Assembly: GCA_035307785.1 (NCBI GenBank)
Contig: DATGHS010000119.1
Span: forward strand, 1 to 35,878
Length of the DNA: 35,878 nt
Source of the DNA: DATGHS01 sp035307785
Lineage (GTDB): Bacteria > Planctomycetota > Planctomycetia > Gemmatales > Gemmataceae
Direction: 5' to 3'
Shown: in pieces, positions 30,933-35,878 of the stretch
Layout: each line of letters opens with the position of its first letter
How positions within the stretch are numbered: the stretch's first letter is position 1
The notes under the pieces: generated by a model
The model's input: the letters and a program-made list of their open reading frames with translations, nothing else
What the model was told of the DNA's origin: nothing
Database searches by the model: none
Position numbers and translations under genes: made by a program

Positions 30933-33900
30933 CTAAGCTTCGGGCCGGTAGGCGACGTACACCTGCACCGCCTCCAACAGTTTCGTCAACTCTTTAGCCA
31001 AATCGGCGTACACATCCCCGCTGCCGGCGAGATTGCGGCTGCGGCCCATATTTTCGAGCTGCAGGGCCAGGGCGGCGGCGGTCGCGGCACCCAAAAGCTT
31101 CAGCGAATTCTTCAGCGGATGAGCGGCGGCGTTAACGGCGGCCGGGTCTTCGGCCTTCAGTGCTCCTGCGAGGTCGGCTTGCCAGCGCGGGCATTGCTCC
31201 AGGAAGGTGCCGGCTAGTTCGCGCAGCAAGTCCTCGTCGCCGCCCACGTAGGAGAGGGCGGTCTGCCAATCGACGACCTGCGGCAATGGCGGCGAGTCGT
31301 CGCGCTCGGGCGCTGTGGATCGCGCCGGGCCGGCAATCGCTTCGCGAATGGCGGCGTAAAGCTCCTCGCTTCTGATGGGCTTGGTTACGTAACTATCCAT
31401 CCCGGCGTCCAGGCAGGCTTCCCGGTCACCCTTCATGGCATAGGCCGTCATGGCAATGATTGGCGTGCGCCGGCCGGTGCTCTTTTCTTGCTGACGGATC
31501 AAGTTCGTTGCTTCCAGGCCGTCCATGCCCGGCATTTGCACGTCCATCAGAATCAGGTCGAAGCCTTCCTTCTCTAGCCGGGCGAGCGCTTCCTTTCCGT
31601 CGTTGGCAATGGCCACAGTATGGCCCTGCTTTTCGAGCAAGCGCAGGGCGAGCTTCTGGTTAATCGCGTTGTCTTCGGCCAAAAGGATTCGCAACTTCTT
31701 TTCACCTGGCGCCAAGGGCGCGGCGGCGCGCGGCGCCGGCTCAATGGGCCGGCGGCCGAGCGCCACTTGAATGGCGCGCTGGAGTTCGGCTTGCCGCACC
31801 GGCTTCGTGAGGTGCGCGCGAATGCCCAAATCGCGGCAGCGCTGGGCTTCGCCGGGCCGGCCGGCGCCCGAGGTCAGCATTACAATCGGCGTGTCAGCAA
31901 GCTCCGCATGGCGCTGGATGCGCTCAGCCACTTCGAAGCCATCCATGGCCGGCATGTGGACGTCAAGCAACACCAAGGCGAATGGCCGGCCGGCTCGTTT
32001 CGCTTCCTCCAGCATGCGTAGCCCGGCGGCGCCGGAATCGGCCAGGGCCGGCGCCATTTGCCAATGTTTGAGGGTTTCTTCGAGAATGCGGCGGTTGGTG
32101 GCGTTGTCGTCAATAATGAGTGCCGGCCGGTCGCGCACTTCGGGCCAGTCGAACGACTCCAATTCCGGCACCGAAGCCGCGCGCTCCAAGTGCAGCGTGA
32201 AGTGGAAGACGCTACCGTGGCCCGGTTCGCTCTCCATCCAGATGCGGCCGCCCATGAGTTCGACGAGCCGGGCGCAAATGGTCAACCCCAAGCCCGTGCC
32301 GCCATATTTGCGCGTGGTCGAGCTATCAGCCTGCGTGAAGGGGGCGAAGATCATTTCTTGCTTTTCTTTCGACACGCCAATACCGGTGTCGCTAACAGAG
32401 CAAAGCAGCCAGATTTCCTGGCCGCTGCCGTTGGTGCCGGCCCGGTTGATATCCACCAGAATCTCGCCCTGCTCGGTGAATTTCACCGCGTTGCTGACGA
32501 GGTTGAGGATAATTTGGCGGAAGCGGCCGGGATCGCCGCACAGCCCATCGGGAACATCCGGGGCTACGCGGCCGGCGAGTTCTATGTCTTTTTGGTAGGC
32601 GCGCGGCGCCATGGCGCCTAGCACGTCGCCCAGCACGTCGCGCAGACTGAAATCGACAGCTTCGAGTTCTAACCGACCGGCTTCGATCTTCGAGAAATCA
32701 AGCACTTCGTTGATGATGTAAAGAAGATTGTCAGCCGACTTTTTGACCAAGTTCAAATATTCTTGCTGATCGGGCATTAGCGGCGTTTCGAGAGCAAGCT
32801 CCGTCATGCCAATGATGGCGTTCATGGGCGTGCGGATTTCGTGGCTCATGTTGGCCAAAAAGGCGCTCTTGGCCCGGTTGGCTGACTCGGCTGCGTCGCG
32901 CGCAGCACGGGCCTCTACTTCCGCGCGCTTGCGTTCGTGGGCTTCGAGCGAAAGAGATACGAGCGAGGCGAGCGACACAGCGAAGCTCTGCTCTTCCTGC
33001 GTCCAGGTGCGCGGCTCGACGTGTTCGTTGCAAAACACGCCGACGACAACGCCGCGCAAGCGCAATGGCGCGTCGAGCATGGAGCGCACGCCTTCGGGCT
33101 GCAGGTAAGCGGCCGCGAATTCGGCGGTGCGCGGATCGGCGTTGGCGTCGTGAGCAGCAATGATCTGCTCCACGCTGAGTGCCTGAAAGAAGCTGGGAAA
33201 ATCGTGTGTAGACCATTCGAGGCCGGACGAATGTTGAAAGCTGCGTTGATCGAACAAATCGTGGCAACGGATAGTGGACCAGTCGGCGTTGAAGAGCCAG
33301 ATACTGGAGCGCGTGAGGTCGAGGGTGCGCGCGGCCGCCTCGCAGTAATTTTGCATCACGGCATCGAGATTATCGTCTTGCGCGGCCTCGTGCTCCGCGA
33401 GCCCCATAAGCGTGGAGTTGAAGCGCCGCAGCTGCGCCTCGCGCCGCCGCGTCTCACTCTCGGCCCGGTTCCGCTCGGTGACATCGCGGAAGAGGCCGCG
33501 GGTGGCCACGGGCTGGCCGTCGCGGAAATGCACGCTCGAGGTGCCTTCAATTTCGACGGTGCGTCCATCCTTGGCGACGAAACGAGCCTCGACGTGGCCC
33601 ACCTTTTCACCGCGCATGAGCCGGGCGAAGAGTTGCATGCAGGGCGCTAGGCATTCCGGATGAAGAACCTGCCGCAAATTCAAGTTTTTGACTTCATCTT
33701 CCGTATAGCCCATCGTCGCCCGCCAGGCGGGGTTCACGTAGCGATAGGAACCGTCGGGGGCTACACTTTGAATCAGATCGCTGGCATTTTCGAACAAGTC
33801 GCGGAAGCGGGCCTCGCTTTCGCGCAGCGCTTCCTCCGCGCGGCGGCGTTCGGTGACGTCGGTGATCGAGCCGGCCATGCGCGTGGCTTGTCCGTTCTGG

Positions 33901-35878
33901 TCCCAAATCGCCTGCCCGCGCGCCAAGAACCAACGGTACGCTTCCGACTTGGTGCGCAACCGGTACTCGACCTTGTAAGGAAGCTGTCTTTGTAGATGGT
34001 CGTCCACTGCCTTCATGACCCAATCGTGATCATCCGGGTGCAAATGGGATTCAAACGAGGCGAATAAATTCGGGAACTCATAATCGTGGTAACCGAGCAG
34101 CTCTTTCATGCGCGGCGAATAATAGACCTCGTTGGTGCGGATGTTCCAGTCCCAGACGCCGTCGGTCGAACCGCGCACAGCGAGGGCGAAGCGCTCTTCG
34201 CTTTGCCGCAACGCTTCTTCCGCTTCCTTGCGCTCGCTAATATCCTCCCAAGTCCCGAGTATTCCGACGACCTCGCCGCGTTCGTTATGTAACGGGACTT
34301 TGGAAGTATCGAGCCAGACGATGCGGCCGTCTTTGCTGGTGATCTTTTCGATGATGTGATATTGCGGCGAATTGCGCTCCATGATCTCGCGATCTTTTTC
34401 CAGGTAGAACTCCGCTTCCTCCGGAGTCACGGAAGGAAAATCGCGATCGCATTTGCCGATGAGTTGCTGCGGCGAGCCGAAGCCGAGAAAATCACTGACG
34501 ACCCTATTGCAGCCGAGATAAGCGGACCGCCCATCCTTCCAAAATACGCCCTGCGGAATATTGTCCAGGACGATTTGCAGCATGCGCTGCGATTCGCTCA
34601 GCGCCTGTTCCGCATTCTTGCGTTTCGTAATGTCGCGAATGAAAGCGTGAAAATGAAATGTATTACCGAGCTTGATTGACGAGATCGTTAGTTCAATGGG
34701 GAATTCATGACCGAGGCGGTGCAGCGCCGAGAGCTCGAGATTCTTGTTCAAGACGCGGCCTTCACCGGTCTTCAGCAAGCGCGCCAGGCCAGCGACATGC
34801 GCTTCGCGATAACGCTCGGGAATAATCGTGTCGGCCACGCACCGCCCCATCGCTTCGGAACGCGTCCAGCCAAAAACCGCCTCGGCCCGTGGATTCCAGG
34901 CAACGATTCGACCCTCCGCATCGATGCCCACGCAGGCATCATATGCTGCGTCCAGGATCAAGCGGCCGTAGCGCTCACCATGGCTTAGCGCTTCCTCCAT
35001 CTGCTTGCGGTCGTGAATGTCGGTGATCGAACCGGCCATGCGCAGGGGCCGGCCGTTTTCGTCCCAAATCGATTGCGCGCGTACCAGAAACCAGCGATAG
35101 CCGCGAGCCTTTGTGTAGAGCCGAATTTCCGACTGCAAGGGCCGCCGTGTGCGCCAATGTTCCTGGGCCTCTTGCTGCGAACGCTCTAAATCGCCGGGAT
35201 GGACCACGCGCGCAGTAATGAGCCCATATTCTTTTGGCAACTCACCATCGGCTAAGCCGAGCAACTCCAGCACCCGCGGCGAATGATAGACCTCATTAGA
35301 AATCAGGTCCCAGTCCCAAAGTCCGTCGCCGGATCCTTGTAACATCAATTCGAAGCGTTTTTGTTGGCGACTTTGCTCGTCTTCGGCCCGGCCTCGCTGC
35401 CTGCCTTCAGTAAGCAAATTCTCTTGGACTAGGGCAATGTCTTCCAAGGCCGAAATTAGTACGTCGAGGAGATGTTCATGATCGATTCCCAAAGCATAGG
35501 GCCGGCCGCCGAAGCTAATGAGCGTGCGTCCCGCGTCCGCAACTCGCTGGCGCGGGCCGTTAGCGACGAAGCGACGCATGTTGGTTTCGACTTCTTCGCG
35601 GCTGCGATTCTTGTACAAGAAACCGTCAGCGCCGGCCTCCAGCGCCTTGAGAATGCGAACTGGGTCGGCCTGCCGCGAAGTGAAGATTACGACCATTCCG
35701 GCCAATTTCGGTTCATCCTTGACGCGCCGACAAAACTCGAACTCCTTGTCGCTGAGGTCGGCGAAGTCGAGCAGCAGGACTTCGCGCGGCTGCCGGCGCA
35801 GCTTGCGCCAGGCTTCTTCGAGGCTGGCCGCTTGGCCGATCCGATAGCCCATTGCTTCGAGAAGGCGCGCGAAGTCAT
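30933..35878 (-). CDS. multi-PAS hybrid histidine kinase with receivers and HPt, N-terminus outside the window
   Basis: The frame runs off the right edge, so the N-terminus is missing; the first in-window ATG is at 35852 but sequence before it (DFARLLEA) continues the domain. Visible order (1639 residues from that Met): receiver-like domain with LLLDF (D29) and K81; five PAS/PAC units near residues 166-285, 295-415, 424-545, 553-672 and 680-795; a GAF domain about 815-970; HisKA with NMSHEIRTPMN (H1004); HATPase with N-box NLVSNAVKF (1117-1125), DTGIGV and GGTGLGL; receivers with D1297 and D1437; and a C-terminal HPt with AAHPLKNS (H1578). This is a full phosphorelay protein, cytoplasmic as seen, no membrane segment in the visible part. 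PAS1 and PAS4 are close duplicates (GLWDWDLISNEVYHSP versus GVWDWNIRTNEVYYSP). Ligand unknown. Confidence 0.95.
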   Translation of the reverse strand, partial: DFARLLEAMGYRIGQAASLEEAWRKLRRQPREVLLLDFADLSDKEFEFCRRVKDEPKLAGMVVIFTSRQADPVRILKALEAGADGFLYKNRSREEVETNMRRFVANGPRQRVADAGRTLISFGGRPYALGIDHEHLLDVLISALEDIALVQENLLTEGRQRGRAEDEQSRQQKRFELMLQGSGDGLWDWDLISNEVYHSPRVLELLGLADGELPKEYGLITARVVHPGDLERSQQEAQEHWRTRRPLQSEIRLYTKARGYRWFLVRAQSIWDENGRPLRMAGSITDIHDRKQMEEALSHGERYGRLILDAAYDACVGIDAEGRIVAWNPRAEAVFGWTRSEAMGRCVADTIIPERYREAHVAGLARLLKTGEGRVLNKNLELSALHRLGHEFPIELTISSIKLGNTFHFHAFIRDITKRKNAEQALSESQRMLQIVLDNIPQGVFWKDGRSAYLGCNRVVSDFLGFGSPQQLIGKCDRDFPSVTPEEAEFYLEKDREIMERNSPQYHIIEKITSKDGRIVWLDTSKVPLHNERGEVVGILGTWEDISERKEAEEALRQSEERFALAVRGSTDGVWDWNIRTNEVYYSPRMKELLGYHDYEFPNLFASFESHLHPDDHDWVMKAVDDHLQRQLPYKVEYRLRTKSEAYRWFLARGQAIWDQNGQATRMAGSITDVTERRRAEEALRESEARFRDLFENASDLIQSVAPDGSYRYVNPAWRATMGYTEDEVKNLNLRQVLHPECLAPCMQLFARLMRGEKVGHVEARFVAKDGRTVEIEGTSSVHFRDGQPVATRGLFRDVTERNRAESETRRREAQLRRFNSTLMGLAEHEAAQDDNLDAVMQNYCEAAARTLDLTRSSIWLFNADWSTIRCHDLFDQRSFQHSSGLEWSTHDFPSFFQALSVEQIIAAHDANADPRTAEFAAAYLQPEGVRSMLDAPLRLRGVVVGVFCNEHVEPRTWTQEEQSFAVSLASLVSLSLEAHERKRAEVEARAARDAAESANRAKSAFLANMSHEIRTPMNAIIGMTELALETPLMPDQQEYLNLVKKSADNLLYIINEVLDFSKIEAGRLELEAVDFSLRDVLGDVLGAMAPRAYQKDIELAGRVAPDVPDGLCGDPGRFRQIILNLVSNAVKFTEQGEILVDINRAGTNGSGQEIWLLCSVSDTGIGVSKEKQEMIFAPFTQADSSTTRKYGGTGLGLTICARLVELMGGRIWMESEPGHGSVFHFTLHLERAASVPELESFDWPEVRDRPALIIDDNATNRRILEETLKHWQMAPALADSGAAGLRMLEEAKRAGRPFALVLLDVHMPAMDGFEVAERIQRHAELADTPIVMLTSGAGRPGEAQRCRDLGIRAHLTKPVRQAELQRAIQVALGRRPIEPAPRAAAPLAPGEKKLRILLAEDNAINQKLALRLLEKQGHTVAIANDGKEALARLEKEGFDLILMDVQMPGMDGLEATNLIRQQEKSTGRRTPIIAMTAYAMKGDREACLDAGMDSYVTKPIRSEELYAAIREAIAGPARSTAPERDDSPPLPQVVDWQTALSYVGGDEDLLRELAGTFLEQCPRWQADLAGALKAEDPAAVNAAAHPLKNSLKLLGAATAAALALQLENMGRSRNLAGSGDVYADLAKELTKLLEAVQVYVAYRPEA

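Overview
The window looks like a chromosomal segment of a planctomycete, probably of the Pirellulales type (inference from gene content, not from a marker gene). The pointers are a prepilin-type DUF1559 protein ending in an H-x9-DG motif, a very large secreted c-type cytochrome/WD40 protein, many small hypothetical proteins, a multi-PAS hybrid histidine kinase, moderately high GC, and long perfect palindromes between genes.

Layout. 1-2.1 kb: the 3' part of a Lys/Ala/Glu/Pro-rich protein, convergent with a DUF71/COG2102 ATP-pyrophosphatase. 2.1-3.25 kb: a prepilin-like DUF1559 gene preceded by a clear cobalamin riboswitch; with the DUF71 gene it forms a likely B12-controlled unit on the minus strand. 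3.3-6.7 kb: queA, a GH2-like protein and a myo-inositol-1-phosphate synthase-like gene. 7.0-7.6 kb: a parDE-type toxin-antitoxin pair in which both genes carry an in-frame TAG. 7.6-11.3 kb: the cytochrome/WD40 protein. 11.4-12.6 kb: a compact operon of three small proteins (two are tandem paralogues) and a CX5R phosphatase. 12.6-15.5 kb: a lipoprotein, a tartrate/D-malate dehydrogenase-family enzyme, a small membrane protein and ogt. 15.6-19.4 kb: a minus-strand group with terminase small and large subunits, a membrane protein and an ABC-ATPase/acetyltransferase fusion (COG2401 type) split by a -1 frame change at an A9 run; no portal, capsid or tail gene is visible. 19.6-22.4 kb: two membrane zinc metalloproteases, a small helical protein and a DMT-like transporter. 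22.47 kb: tRNA-Glu. 22.7-27 kb: trxA, a coiled-coil protein and speA. 27.2-29.5 kb: a receiver/anti-sigma-like ATPase protein and a conserved protein of unknown function. 29.9-35.9 kb: an esterase-fold protein lacking the usual nucleophile serine, and a hybrid kinase running off the right edge.

The most notable observations are the riboswitch-DUF1559-DUF71 arrangement, the A9 frameshift in the ABC-GNAT gene together with an in-frame palindromic element inside the same gene, the orphan terminase pair, the doubly amber-interrupted parDE locus, and the many unrelated intergenic palindromes. Gene starts were chosen by eye from start codons, Shine-Dalgarno-like sequence and family N-termini. No database search was possible.
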